A DNA stretch of 64,000 nucleotides from Patulibacter minatonensis DSM 18081 (GTDB lineage: Bacteria > Actinomycetota > Thermoleophilia > Solirubrobacterales > Solirubrobacteraceae): contig NZ_KI912613.1 of NCBI RefSeq assembly GCF_000519325.1, positions 278,864-342,863 of the forward strand. Reading direction: 5' to 3'. The translations under genes and the position numbers were made by a program. This document shows, in pieces, positions 8,090 through 15,274 of the stretch (position 1 is the stretch's first letter; each line of letters begins with the position of its first letter). The notes under the pieces were generated by a model. The model made no database searches. It was not told the DNA's origin and saw nothing but the letters and a program-made list of their open reading frames with translations.

Positions 8090-8953
8090 ATGAAGGACGA
8101 CCACACCCCAGCGACCACCCTCCCGACGCTGCTCGCCGCGGTCGTCGGGGCGCTCGACGCGGTCGACGACCACGTCGTCGTCGTCGACGAGCGCGGTCGG
8201 GTCCTGCACGTCAACGTGGCGTGGCAGCGCTTCGCCCACGACAACGGCTGGGAGGGGAGCGACTGGATCGGGATGGACTACATCGCCGCCAGCACCGTCG
8301 CCGGGGCAGGGACGGAGGGTGATCCCATCAGCCAGGGAGTCCGCGAGGTCCTCGAGGGCCGCCGCGCGCGGTTCGGCGTGGAGTACGACTGCCACGCGCC
8401 CGACGAGCTGCGCTGGTTCAGCCTCCGGGTGACGAAGATCGACGTCCCGGGCGTGGGTGCCGTCATCACGCACACCGACATCACCCACCGGCGGATGGCC
8501 GAGCGCCGGCTCGAGCGTCTGGCCACCCGGGACGAGCTGACCGGGCTCGCCAATCGCCCGAGCCTCCAGGAGAGCGTCGCGGAGATGCTCCGCGAGGAAC
8601 GCGAGGTCGGCCTGATCGTCGTCACGCTCGAGGATCCGCGGGATCCCGGGCGGACGCTCGCCGACGACGTCGTCTCGCGTGCCGCGGCCCTGCTCAGCGA
8701 GCTCTTCCCCTCCCCCGCCATCACGGCACGCTACGGGCAGCACCAGCTCGTCGTCGCGATCGCCGGGATGCAGGCCCCGGCGCTCGAGGCGTCGCGTGAG
8801 ATCGTCGCCATCACCATGGACACGGGGATGAGCGCGATCGCCGGCTTGCGGACGGAGGTCGCGGTGCACACGGCGGTCGAGGACGCGGCGACTCCTGACG
8901 GACTCGATCGGCTCGTGGCGGCCGCCCGCGACGAGGGCCGCACCGCCGGCTGA
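8090..8953 (+). CDS. PAS domain protein with degenerate GGDEF domain
   Basis: 287 residues, no membrane segment. An N-terminal PAS domain (about 20-140; VDDHVVVVDERGRVLHVN, ending in ITHTDITHRR) is followed by a coiled linker and a GGDEF fold (about 148-285; LATRDELTGLANRPSL intact). At the catalytic loop near residues 216-224 the expected RYGGDEF reads RYGQHQL, so diguanylate cyclase activity is very unlikely. It may instead be a sensor or binding scaffold, perhaps for the sigma factor encoded 98 bp upstream. The ATG at 8090 has CCGGAGGGAGA upstream. No c-di-GMP output domain is seen. The PAS ligand is unknown. Confidence 0.85.
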   Translation: MKDDHTPATTLPTLLAAVVGALDAVDDHVVVVDERGRVLHVNVAWQRFAHDNGWEGSDWIGMDYIAASTVAGAGTEGDPISQGVREVLEGRRARFGVEYDCHAPDELRWFSLRVTKIDVPGVGAVITHTDITHRRMAERRLERLATRDELTGLANRPSLQESVAEMLREEREVGLIVVTLEDPRDPGRTLADDVVSRAAALLSELFPSPAITARYGQHQLVVAIAGMQAPALEASREIVAITMDTGMSAIAGLRTEVAVHTAVEDAATPDGLDRLVAAARDEGRTAG

Positions 8954-9016
8954 GCACCCCGCGGGCCCGGGACCCACCGGTTCCCGGTTGCTTCGGTCCG
9001 GGCGCTCCGTTAGAAC

Positions 9017-9038
9017 CCGGAGGGGACAACACCTCCGG
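9017..9038 (+). promoter_or_regulatory. Hairpin just upstream of a ribosome binding site
   Basis: CCGGAGG (9017-9023) and CCTCCGG (9032-9038) form a perfect 7-bp stem with an 8-nt loop, 11 nt before the AAGGAG of the next gene. The right arm could also pair with Shine-Dalgarno-like sequence. It could affect translation or mRNA stability. Confidence 0.4.
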
Positions 9039-9061
9039 AAGCCGTTCCAAGGAGTCCCACC

Positions 9062-9265
9062 GTGGCCGTCCACCTCACCCCCGAAGAGCTCGCCGACGCC
9101 GTCGGCGTCAAGCGGGTCGACATCATCGCGACCTGCATCCAGCTCGGCGTGCCCGTGTACCAGGGCCGCATCGACCGCACGCTGTTCCAAGCGGCGGTCG
9201 AGGGGAGCCGCGAGGACTTCGACGACGCGCTGAACGAGCACGACCCCGACTGGCAGCTGCACTAG
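9062..9265 (+). CDS. Small helix-turn-helix-like protein
   Basis: 67 residues. The sequence LTPEELADAVGVKRVDIIATCIQLGVPVYQGRIDRTLF reads like a compact winged helix-turn-helix or MerR/excisionase-like fold: helix, turn (AVGV), recognition helix, then a beta wing. The acidic C-terminus follows. I cannot assign a target. The GTG start is secure because AAGGAG ends 7 nt upstream, one of the best ribosome sites in the window. It is convergent with the next gene, and a hairpin lies between them. Confidence 0.7.
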   Translation: MAVHLTPEELADAVGVKRVDIIATCIQLGVPVYQGRIDRTLFQAAVEGSREDFDDALNEHDPDWQLH

Positions 9266-9289
9266 GCGCACGTCGGGCCCGCCGCCCGT

Positions 9290-9322
9290 CGGCGTGGGCG
9301 CGCTCGTCGGCGCGCCACGCCG
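9290..9322. terminator. Hairpin between convergent genes
   Basis: CGGCGTG-G-GCGCGC pairs with GCGCGCCACGCCG (13 pairs, one bulged G), loop TCGTCG. It lies between the stops at 9265 and 9343. Confidence 0.65.
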
Positions 9323-9342
9323 TCGCCGCCGCGGCGCTCCGC

Positions 9343-10110
9343 TCAGAACCCGCAGTCGCCCTCGCCGGAGTAGGCGACGGCGGCGCGGTGCAGCACCGAC
9401 GCGACGGTGTACGACGCGGTCAGCGTCGTCACGCGGCCGCACTCCCCCACGTCCTCGAAGGTCGGCCTGATCCGCATCGTGGCCTCCAACGCGCGGCCGG
9501 CGAGCGCGTCGAGCGGGCCCAGCGCGTCGACGATCGCGGCCCGGTGGTCGGCGAACCGCTGCGTGCCGTCCGACCCGTCGGCGTTCAGGCTGCGGGCGCT
9601 GTCGTCGATGCCGACGGCCGCCTGCACGACCGTGCCGTCGTCGGTGGCCCAGAGCGCGCCGCCCTGCCGCTGCACCACGAGCGCCCGCACCACGCCGTTG
9701 CGTCGCGCGCCGGCGGCGGAGGCCCGCGGGACGGCGGCGCGATCCTTGAGGAACGCGCGCTTGGTGCCGAGCTCGACGGCCCACACGCGGTCGATCGGCG
9801 CGCCCGCCTTCATGGTGTGGACCACGAACGCGGCGTACCGCCCGTCGAAGCGCACCAGCGACGGCTTCACGGGCCCGATGGTGCGGGTCAAGGAGCCGTT
9901 CAGCGTGCTGCACCCGCGCAGGAGGCCCGCCTTCGTCGAGAGGCGCGACACGACCTGGCCCTTCACGCGCTGCTGCGCCACCGTCCGGCCGGACCGGTCG
10001 CACGGGTTCACCGGCGTGACCGCCGAGGACGGGGCAGCGACCGCCAGGACGAGCGCGGCGGTGCCGGCCAAGCAGAGGAGCGGACGGGATGGACGTGGGC
10101 GTCGGGGCAT
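9343..10110 (-). CDS. Secreted protein of unknown function
   Basis: 255 residues. A clear signal peptide is present: basic MPRRPRPSRP, then hydrophobic LLCLAGTAALVLAVAAPSSA, likely cleaved before VTPVNP. The exported part has four cysteines (NPCDRSG, RGCSTL, GECGRV, GDCGF at the end) that probably form two disulfides, and alternating beta-type segments such as RYAAFVVHTMKAG and VWAVELGTKRAF. It resembles no family I can name. The ATG at 10110 is chosen because it opens the signal peptide. No partner gene is evident. Confidence 0.75.
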   Translation of the reverse strand: MPRRPRPSRPLLCLAGTAALVLAVAAPSSAVTPVNPCDRSGRTVAQQRVKGQVVSRLSTKAGLLRGCSTLNGSLTRTIGPVKPSLVRFDGRYAAFVVHTMKAGAPIDRVWAVELGTKRAFLKDRAAVPRASAAGARRNGVVRALVVQRQGGALWATDDGTVVQAAVGIDDSARSLNADGSDGTQRFADHRAAIVDALGPLDALAGRALEATMRIRPTFEDVGECGRVTTLTASYTVASVLHRAAVAYSGEGDCGF

Positions 10111-10210
10111 GGACGCACGCTCGCAGCACCCCGTGCCGGTGGCGTCGAGGACCCCACCCTGAACTTTCCGGCGCCGCCCGGTCGGTCGCTGTCCGGCGCC
10201 ACGCGGTCCG

Positions 10211-10260
10211 TCCAGGTTCCGTCGCCGCCCGGTCCTCCAGGTTCCGTCGCCGCCCGGTCC
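10211..10260. repeat. Perfect 25-bp tandem duplication
   Basis: The 25 bases 10211-10235 are repeated exactly at 10236-10260, just upstream of the gene at 10276. A diverged relative (TTCCGGCGCCGCCCGGTCGG) starts about 45 bp earlier. It looks like a recent slippage event. Confidence 0.9.
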
Positions 10261-10263
10261 GTC

Positions 10264-10269
10264 TACGCT
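10264..10269 (+). promoter_or_regulatory. -10 box TACGCT, leaderless type
   Basis: TACGCT ends 6 nt before the ATG at 10276. No Shine-Dalgarno follows it, so the transcript probably starts at or next to the start codon. The region that would carry the -35 lies in the 25-bp tandem duplication. Confidence 0.5.
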
Positions 10270-10275
10270 GCGCGC

Positions 10276-10650
10276 ATGGCTACGATCGACCTGAACGAGG
10301 TCCGGACGCTCTGCCTGGCGCTGCCGGAGGCCGAGGAGCGCGTCAGCCACGGCAACCCGGGGTTCTTCGCCGGGGCCAAGGGGAAGATGTTCGCCGCGCA
10401 CCTCGTCGACCACCACGGCGACGGCCGGATCGCCGTGTGGCTCGCGGCACCCGAGGGCGCGCAGGAGGCCCTCGTCGACGGCGACCCGGACCGCTACTTC
10501 CGGCCGCCGTACGTCGGCCATCGCGGCTGGATCGGCGTCCACCTCGACCGCGGCATCACCCGCGACGAGCTGCAGGAGCTGATCGCCGACGCCTACGTCA
10601 CGGTGGCGATCAAGCGGCTGGCGCGGCTGGTCGAGGGCGCCGACGCCTGA
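10276..10650 (+). CDS. MmcQ/YjbR family protein
   Basis: 124 residues, cytosolic. Typical MmcQ/YjbR (DUF419) features are visible: N-terminal helix LNEVRTLCLALPEAEERVSHGNPGFF, then KGKMFAAHLVDHHGDGRIAVWL, RYFRPPYVGHRGWIGVHLDR and the C-terminal helices RDELQELIADAYVTVAIKRL. The fold is a double-wing DNA-binding-like domain, but no specific biochemical role is established. Length is normal. The start ATG follows TACGCT by 6 nt, pointing to leaderless expression. Its upstream region carries a 25-bp tandem duplication. Confidence 0.9.
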   Translation: MATIDLNEVRTLCLALPEAEERVSHGNPGFFAGAKGKMFAAHLVDHHGDGRIAVWLAAPEGAQEALVDGDPDRYFRPPYVGHRGWIGVHLDRGITRDELQELIADAYVTVAIKRLARLVEGADA

Positions 10651-10716
10651 GACGACGCCGGACCTCGTGATCGAGGGCGACGCGCGGCCGGGACCGGCGT
10701 CCGCCGTCGGTCCGCG

Positions 10717-12126
10717 TCAGTAGGCCCGCGCGACCACGGCGACCAGGTCGTCGGCCCCCGGCTCCGGCAACCCGCCGTCGGCGGCGACGAGGCAGCGGAC
10801 GGTGACGCCCTGCTTGGCCAGGGCCTCCTCGCCCTCGACGCCGAGGATCGCCCACGGGATGCGCGCGAAGCCGGAGCCCGCGGCCTCGAGGGCCTCGTCG
10901 ACGGTGGCGACGTCGACGGTCCGCTCGGTGCGGCGGGTCAGGGCCTCGTCGTACAGGCGCTGGTGCTGGCCGTCGAGGACCTCGATCGTGCGGGCGACGA
11001 GCTCGGTCAGCGGGACCGGGCCCTTGCTGCGGTCGACGCGGTCGGCGATCGTGGCGACGCCGCCCTCGATGTCGCGCTTGCCGATCTCGATGCGGACCGG
11101 TGCGCCCTTGAGCTCCCAGTCCGTGGCGCGACGGCCGAAGCCGCGGTCGACGCGGTCGTCGAGCTCCACGCGGACGCCGCGGGCCAGCAGCTCCTGCACG
11201 GTGGCGCGGGCGGCCTCGGCGACCGGCTCGTCCTCGGCGAGCTGCATGACGACGACCTGGGTCGGCGCCAGGCGCGGCGACAGGCGGATGCCGTGGTCGT
11301 CGCCGTGGACCATGATCGCCGCGCCCAGCAGGCGGGTGGAGACGCCCCAGGACGTCTGCCACGGGTGCTGCATCTCGCCGTTCTGGTCCTGGAAGCGGAT
11401 GTCGAACGCCTTGGCGAAGTTCTGGGCGAGCTCGTGGCTCGTGCCCATCTGCAGCGCCTTGCCGTCGCCCATCATGCCCTCGACGGTCCAGGAGCGGATG
11501 GCGCCCGCGAAGCGCTCCTTGTCGGTCTTCAGGCCCGGGATGACCGGGATGCCCATGACGTCGACGATCACCTGGCGGTAGACGTCCTCGAGGATCCCGA
11601 CGGCGTACCCCTGCGCCTCGTCGGCGGTGGCGTGGGCGGTGTGGCCCTCCTGCCAGAGGAACTCGGTGGTCCGCAGGAACAGGCGCGGACGCAGCTCCCA
11701 CCGCACGACGTTGGACCAGTTGTTGATCCGGAGCGGCAGGTCCTTGTAGCTGTTGATCCACTTCGCGAAGTACGAGTTGATGATCGTCTCGCTCGTGGGG
11801 CGGATGACGGCGGGCTCCTCGAGCTCCTTGCCACCGCCCTGCGTGACGACCGCGAGCTCGGGGGCGAAGCCCTCGACGTGCTCGGCCTCCTTCTGGAGGT
11901 ACGACGCCGGGATCAGCAGCGGGAAGTACGCGTTCTGCGCGCCGGCGCCCTTGATCCGCCGGTCGACCTGGCCCTGGAGCTGCTCCCAGATGCCGTAGGC
12001 CCACGGGCGGATGACCATCGTGCCGCGGACGGGGCCGTTGTCGGCGAGCTCGGCCTTGCTGACGACGTCCTGGTACCACTTCGGGAAGTCGGTGGCCTGC
12101 GGGGTGAGGACGGGCGGCTTCGGCAC
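10717..12126 (-). CDS. proS: Prolyl-tRNA synthetase, archaeal/eukaryotic type
   Basis: 469 residues; charges tRNA-Pro with proline in the cytosol. It is the short form without the bacterial editing insertion. Class II motifs are visible: motif 2 in LFLRTTEFLWQEGHTAHA (about 150-168) and motif 3 in WGVSTRLLGAAIMVHGDDHG (about 261-280). An anticodon-binding domain follows (LAPTQVVVMQL), then the C-terminal domain ending in the conserved Tyr (VARAY). The start is a GTG (VPKPPVLTPQATDFPKWYQDVV). It lacks a Shine-Dalgarno but has TATCAT, close to a consensus -10, 7 nt upstream, so the mRNA is probably leaderless. Confidence 0.96.
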   Translation of the reverse strand: MPKPPVLTPQATDFPKWYQDVVSKAELADNGPVRGTMVIRPWAYGIWEQLQGQVDRRIKGAGAQNAYFPLLIPASYLQKEAEHVEGFAPELAVVTQGGGKELEEPAVIRPTSETIINSYFAKWINSYKDLPLRINNWSNVVRWELRPRLFLRTTEFLWQEGHTAHATADEAQGYAVGILEDVYRQVIVDVMGIPVIPGLKTDKERFAGAIRSWTVEGMMGDGKALQMGTSHELAQNFAKAFDIRFQDQNGEMQHPWQTSWGVSTRLLGAAIMVHGDDHGIRLSPRLAPTQVVVMQLAEDEPVAEAARATVQELLARGVRVELDDRVDRGFGRRATDWELKGAPVRIEIGKRDIEGGVATIADRVDRSKGPVPLTELVARTIEVLDGQHQRLYDEALTRRTERTVDVATVDEALEAAGSGFARIPWAILGVEGEEALAKQGVTVRCLVAADGGLPEPGADDLVAVVARAY

Positions 12127-12133
12127 GCGGGCG

Positions 12134-12139
12134 ATGATA
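12134..12139 (-). promoter_or_regulatory. -10 box TATCAT of proS, leaderless type
   Basis: On the minus strand TATCAT (one change from TATAAT) ends 7 nt before the proS GTG. It is the closest match to consensus among the leaderless-type boxes here. Confidence 0.55.
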
Positions 12140-12198
12140 CGGACGACGTCGCGGTCCGCCCGCCGCGGTGCCGCCGGGCGTCGGCCTCCGCCGGCCGT

Positions 12199-12630
12199 CT
12201 ACCGGTTGACGTGCGCGGTCAGGCCCACCTTCGCCTTCGCCCCGATCCGCTTCAGGCCGAGCGTCATCAGCGGGTCCAGGAGGCGCAGCGGGCCCTTCAG
12301 GAGGATCGTCGCGTCGTAGGTCACCTCGCAGCCGCCCGGCCGGGGCTCCACGGTGATCACGTCGATGGACACGAGCCACGCGTTGGTCCCGCGGAGCGTC
12401 ACGCGGTGCGGGTGGGAGATCCGCTCGATCACGTAGTCGATCCGGACGTCCGGGCCCGTCGTGTCCTGGATCACGCGGAACCGGCAGCCGGCCTCGCCGA
12501 TCGTGCCGCCGGTGTGCTCGCACGACGCGACACCGGGATCCCATTCCGCGACCGACCGGAAGTCGGCGAGATCCTCGAAGACCTCCCGCGCGGGGCGGTT
12601 GGAGGTGACGGTTCCGACGTACCGGGCCAT
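12199..12630 (-). CDS. SRPBCC (START/polyketide cyclase-like) protein
   Basis: 143 residues, cytosolic. It shows the SRPBCC pattern of a helix-grip ligand-binding fold: start MARYVGTVTSNRPAREVFEDLADFRSVAEWDPG, strands such as GCRFRVIQDTTGPDVRIDYVIER and TYDATILLKGPL, and a long C-terminal helix (LLDPLMTLGLKRIGAKAKVGL). Such proteins bind hydrophobic ligands or act as cyclases/dehydratases; no specific ligand can be read. The ATG at 12630 opens the canonical first strand. It lies 72 bp upstream of proS on the same strand, but proS appears to have its own promoter. Confidence 0.88.
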   Translation of the reverse strand: MARYVGTVTSNRPAREVFEDLADFRSVAEWDPGVASCEHTGGTIGEAGCRFRVIQDTTGPDVRIDYVIERISHPHRVTLRGTNAWLVSIDVITVEPRPGGCEVTYDATILLKGPLRLLDPLMTLGLKRIGAKAKVGLTAHVNR

Positions 12631-12701
12631 GCCGGGGGTACGCGGGGCCGGCGGACGACGGACGCGCCCGGGGCGTGACGTCGCTCCGGTCCGCGGCGTG
12701 G

Positions 12702-12923
12702 TCAGCCCGCCGGCGGCGCCGCCCCGTGCGGGGTGGGTCGCGGCGGGCCGAGCGGGCGGTTGCGGCGCGCGACCTCGAGCGCGCACGCCGCGCGGAAGGG
12801 CGCACCGTGCCCGCCGCCCGTCTCCGGCACCGGCCCGAGCGAGCCGAGGATGTCGAACAGGGACGGGGCCGGGCGCTCGGCCGGGGCGGTCTCGTGACGG
12901 AGGAAGCCGGGGAGCTGGGTCAT
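12702..12923 (-). CDS. Possible small hypothetical protein
   Basis: 73 residues from the ATG at 12923 (an ATG three codons upstream is an alternative). The first 45 residues (TQLPGFLRHETAPAERPAPSLFDILGSLGPVPETGG) look protein-like; the tail is Pro/Arg-rich. No family is recognised. It fills the gap between the SRPBCC gene and a divergent gene. The codon bias is acceptable but not decisive, and no clear ribosome site is present. Confidence 0.4.
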   Translation of the reverse strand: MTQLPGFLRHETAPAERPAPSLFDILGSLGPVPETGGGHGAPFRAACALEVARRNRPLGPPRPTPHGAAPPAG

Positions 12924-13144
12924 GCGGACCATCCTGCGCGGGGGCGCCCTCCCGCACCATGGGGATTCCCCCCAGTGCTTCCCCCAGGATCCCCGACGCG
13001 CACCCCGGAAAGGACCCCGCCCGGACGCTCGGGGACCGTCCGGCCGGCCGCCACCGCACGGAGGGTCGGTGCCTCCGCCGGGATCGGACCCGGTCGTCCC
13101 GGGGCCCGGGATCCGCGGCGCGCCCACGGCGATCGCCGTCCCTC

Positions 13145-13172
13145 GTTACCGCCGGTCGGCGCCGGGTAGCGT
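13145..13172 (+). promoter_or_regulatory. Promoter: GTTA-N15-GGGTAGCGT
   Basis: Two readings overlap. TAGCGT (13167-13172) ends 7 nt before the ATG at 13180, as in the leaderless group. GTTA (13145-13148) plus GGGTAG (13164-13169) with a 15-nt spacer also resembles a SigB/SigF-type promoter. Confidence 0.45.
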
Positions 13173-13179
13173 CGAGGGC

Positions 13180-13872
13180 ATGGACGTCGTCATCGTCGGA
13201 GGACACGGGCAGATCGCCCGCAAGCTCGGTGCGCTGCTCGCGCAGCGCGGGGACACCGCCCGTGGGGTGATCCGCAACCCGGCGCACGGCGACGAGCTGC
13301 GCGCCGACGGGATCGACCCGGTCGTCGTGGACCTCGAGGACGAGCACACCACCGGAGAGTCGCTGGCCGGGGCGTTCCGCGGCGCGAGCGCGGCGGTCTT
13401 CGCGGCCGGTTCGGGTCCGGGCCAGCCCGCGGAGCGCAAGTGGTCGGTCGACCACGGCGGCGTCGTCAAGACGATCGACGCGTGCCGCCATGCCGGCATC
13501 GACCGTCTCGTGATCGTGTCCGCGATCGGCATCGACGGCGACATCACGGGCGACGACGTCTACGCCGAGTACCAGCGCGCCAAGGCCCAGGCCGACGCGG
13601 ACGTGCGCGCCAGCGGGCTCCACTACACCATCGTGCGCCCCGCGATGCTCACGGACGAAGACCCGCACGGACGCGTCCACGCGGCGCGCCACGTCGAGCG
13701 CGGGCCGATTCCCCGGGCCGACGTCGCCGCGACCCTGCTGGCGGTCCTCGACGACCCGTCGACCGTCGGCCGCACCTTCGAGGTCGTGGGCGGGCCCGAC
13801 GAGATCGTCGCCGCGGTCGCGGGCCTGAACGCCCTGCCGGACACCGTCGACGCGGTCAGCAGCGAGGGCTGA
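13180..13872 (+). CDS. NAD(P)-binding NmrA/atypical SDR family protein
   Basis: 230 residues, cytosolic. The N-terminal Rossmann motif is MDVVIVGGHGQIARKLGALL (GGxGxxA), followed by RGVIRNPAHGDEL and VVVDLEDEHT. Further landmarks are VFAAGSGPG, IDACRHAGIDRLVIVSAIG and YAEYQRAKAQADADV, then LHYTIVRPAML, the usual signature of the NAD(P)H-binding/NmrA-type atypical SDRs. Lacking a classical YxxxK dyad, such proteins may be reductases/epimerases or redox sensors; the substrate is unknown. ATG 13180 is placed by the Rossmann motif. It is convergent with the cupredoxin gene across a hairpin. Confidence 0.88.
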   Translation: MDVVIVGGHGQIARKLGALLAQRGDTARGVIRNPAHGDELRADGIDPVVVDLEDEHTTGESLAGAFRGASAAVFAAGSGPGQPAERKWSVDHGGVVKTIDACRHAGIDRLVIVSAIGIDGDITGDDVYAEYQRAKAQADADVRASGLHYTIVRPAMLTDEDPHGRVHAARHVERGPIPRADVAATLLAVLDDPSTVGRTFEVVGGPDEIVAAVAGLNALPDTVDAVSSEG

Positions 13873-13887
13873 GGCCGCCGCTCCGGA

Positions 13888-13911
13888 CCCGGGCCGGAGG
13901 ACCGGCCCGGG
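13888..13911. terminator. Hairpin between convergent genes
   Basis: CCCGGGCCGG (13888-13897), loop AGGA, CCGGCCCGGG (13902-13911). Further pairing CCGCT / AGCGG outside a small bulge lengthens the stem. It sits between the stops at 13872 and 13919. Confidence 0.75.
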
Positions 13912-13918
13912 AGCGGCC

Positions 13919-14275
13919 CTACTTGACCTTCACCGTCATCGTCATGAAGGACTCGTGGATCGTGCAGACGATCTTGTAGGTCCCCTTCTTGCGGAAGGTC
14001 GTGGAGTAGGACCCCGACTGCATCAGCTTCGAGTGGACCTTCTTCACGTTCTTCGGGGCCTTGCGGACCGTCACGTCGTGCTGGGTCATCGTCCCGGACC
14101 AGACGAACTTGACCTTCGTGCCGGCCTTGACCGTGAGCGTGGTCGGGCTGAAGCGGTTGTCGACGACCCGGACGGTCTTCGTGCTCGCCGCCTCCGTGCC
14201 CGGGACGGCGAGGACGGCGACGGCCGCGACGGTGGTGAGGGTCGCGGCGGCGACGGTCAGGGTGCGGGTGCGCAT
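13919..14275 (-). CDS. Secreted cupredoxin-like copper protein
   Basis: 118 residues. A signal peptide (MRTRTLTVAAATLTTVAAVAVLAVPGTEA) is followed by a single beta-sandwich domain. Type I copper ligands can be placed: His66 in TMTQHDVTV, then Cys104, His107 and a Met (111 or 113) in VCTIHESFMTM, the normal H...C-H-M order of small blue copper proteins such as plastocyanin or amicyanin. It probably transfers electrons or binds copper outside the membrane; the partner is unknown. The mature part is very Lys-rich. The ATG at 14275 has GAAGGAG 5 nt upstream, a strong ribosome site. Confidence 0.85.
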   Translation of the reverse strand: MRTRTLTVAAATLTTVAAVAVLAVPGTEAASTKTVRVVDNRFSPTTLTVKAGTKVKFVWSGTMTQHDVTVRKAPKNVKKVHSKLMQSGSYSTTFRKKGTYKIVCTIHESFMTMTVKVK

Positions 14276-14394
14276 GGGGCTCCTTCGACGGACGGACCCG
14301 CGGCGGGTCGCCGTCGGTCCTGCATGGTGTACGCAACCGCACGGGCGGTGGACGCGTCAACGGGACCTTCGTCGCGGCGCGCCCGCGGCGCGCC

Positions 14395-14691
14395 CTACTC
14401 CTCGTCGTCGTCCAGCGGCTGCAGCTGCGCGAGGAGCTCCGGGAGCACGTCGAGGAAGATCTCGACCTGGTCCTCGGGGACCTCGATCTCGACGCCCTCG
14501 AAGTGCGAGTGGTCGCCGTGCTCCCGGATCCTCGGCGAGATCGTCGCGCCGGCGATCACGAAGAACGGGCTGTAGGAGAAGTACGGCAGGCCCTCGAACT
14601 CCTCGGGCTCGAGGCCGGTCTCCTCGAGGATCTTCAGGAAGCGATCCTCGAACGAGGCCCCCTCCAGCGTGATGGACGCCATCTGGGTCAT
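14395..14691 (-). CDS. Hypothetical acidic protein
   Basis: 98 residues. Mixed alpha/beta with an acidic C-terminus (LLAQLQPLDDDEE). Segments such as DRFLKILEETGLEPEEFEGLPYFSY, FFVIAGATISPRI and GVEIEVPEDQVEIFLDVLPELL are clearly protein-like. No membrane segment and no cysteine. I do not recognise the family. ATG 14691 (MTQMASITLEG) is used; the Met three codons later is equally possible. It is divergent from the gene at 14797. Confidence 0.65.
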   Translation of the reverse strand: MTQMASITLEGASFEDRFLKILEETGLEPEEFEGLPYFSYSPFFVIAGATISPRIREHGDHSHFEGVEIEVPEDQVEIFLDVLPELLAQLQPLDDDEE

Positions 14692-14796
14692 GCCGACAGT
14701 CTCGCAAGACCGGGGCCGGGCGGGCCGTGGCTGCCCGCAGGGCCCCCGCGACGGCCCGGCACCGGCGCCCGCCGCGACCCGTCATCCTCCGTGGCG

Positions 14797-15150
14797 ATGG
14801 ACCCCGACGATCTGCGCGCCGTCCTGGCCGCCCACCCCGCCGTCGCGATCCAGCCGTTCGGGACCCGCCGCGGCGTGCTATGCGTCCGCGCGTCGGACGC
14901 GGCGCGGCTGATCGCGGAGGCGGGCCACGACCTCACCGACGCCGAGATCGAGACTGCGATGTCGGTCCTCGGCGGGGAGCGCCTGCGCCTCGTCGACCCC
15001 GCCGCGCAGGAGGGCGTCCGGCCGCCCGGGCAGGCGAAGGGCGGGCGCGGCCGGGCGAAGCCGCCGAAGGCCCCGCGACGGACGCGCAAGGGCCCGCCGC
15101 TGCAGGACCTCGACGTCTACGAGCTGCCGGCGAAGGTCTTCGGGGGCTGA
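14797..15150 (+). CDS. Hypothetical protein with basic linker
   Basis: 117 residues. The first 70 (DDLRAVLAAHPAVAIQPFG, DAARLIAEAGHDLTDAEIETAMSVLGG) look like a compact helical domain. Residues 75-98 are a Lys/Arg/Pro/Gly-rich linker (AKGGRGRAKPPKAPRRTRKG). The end (LQDLDVYELPAKVFGG) looks like a short docking motif. The basic middle suggests nucleic-acid contact, which is inference only. The start is ATG 14797; a GTG two codons upstream is possible. Family not recognised. Confidence 0.6.
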   Translation: MDPDDLRAVLAAHPAVAIQPFGTRRGVLCVRASDAARLIAEAGHDLTDAEIETAMSVLGGERLRLVDPAAQEGVRPPGQAKGGRGRAKPPKAPRRTRKGPPLQDLDVYELPAKVFGG

Positions 15151-15274
15151 CCGACGACCATCGCCGCCGGCACACGCGGACGCGGCCACGTCCGACGCAC
15201 CCCGTGCGATGGTGTGGACCCGGAGTCCGCCTCGCGCCTCCGTGTCCCGCTGCCGTTCCCTCGAAGGAGTCCGC

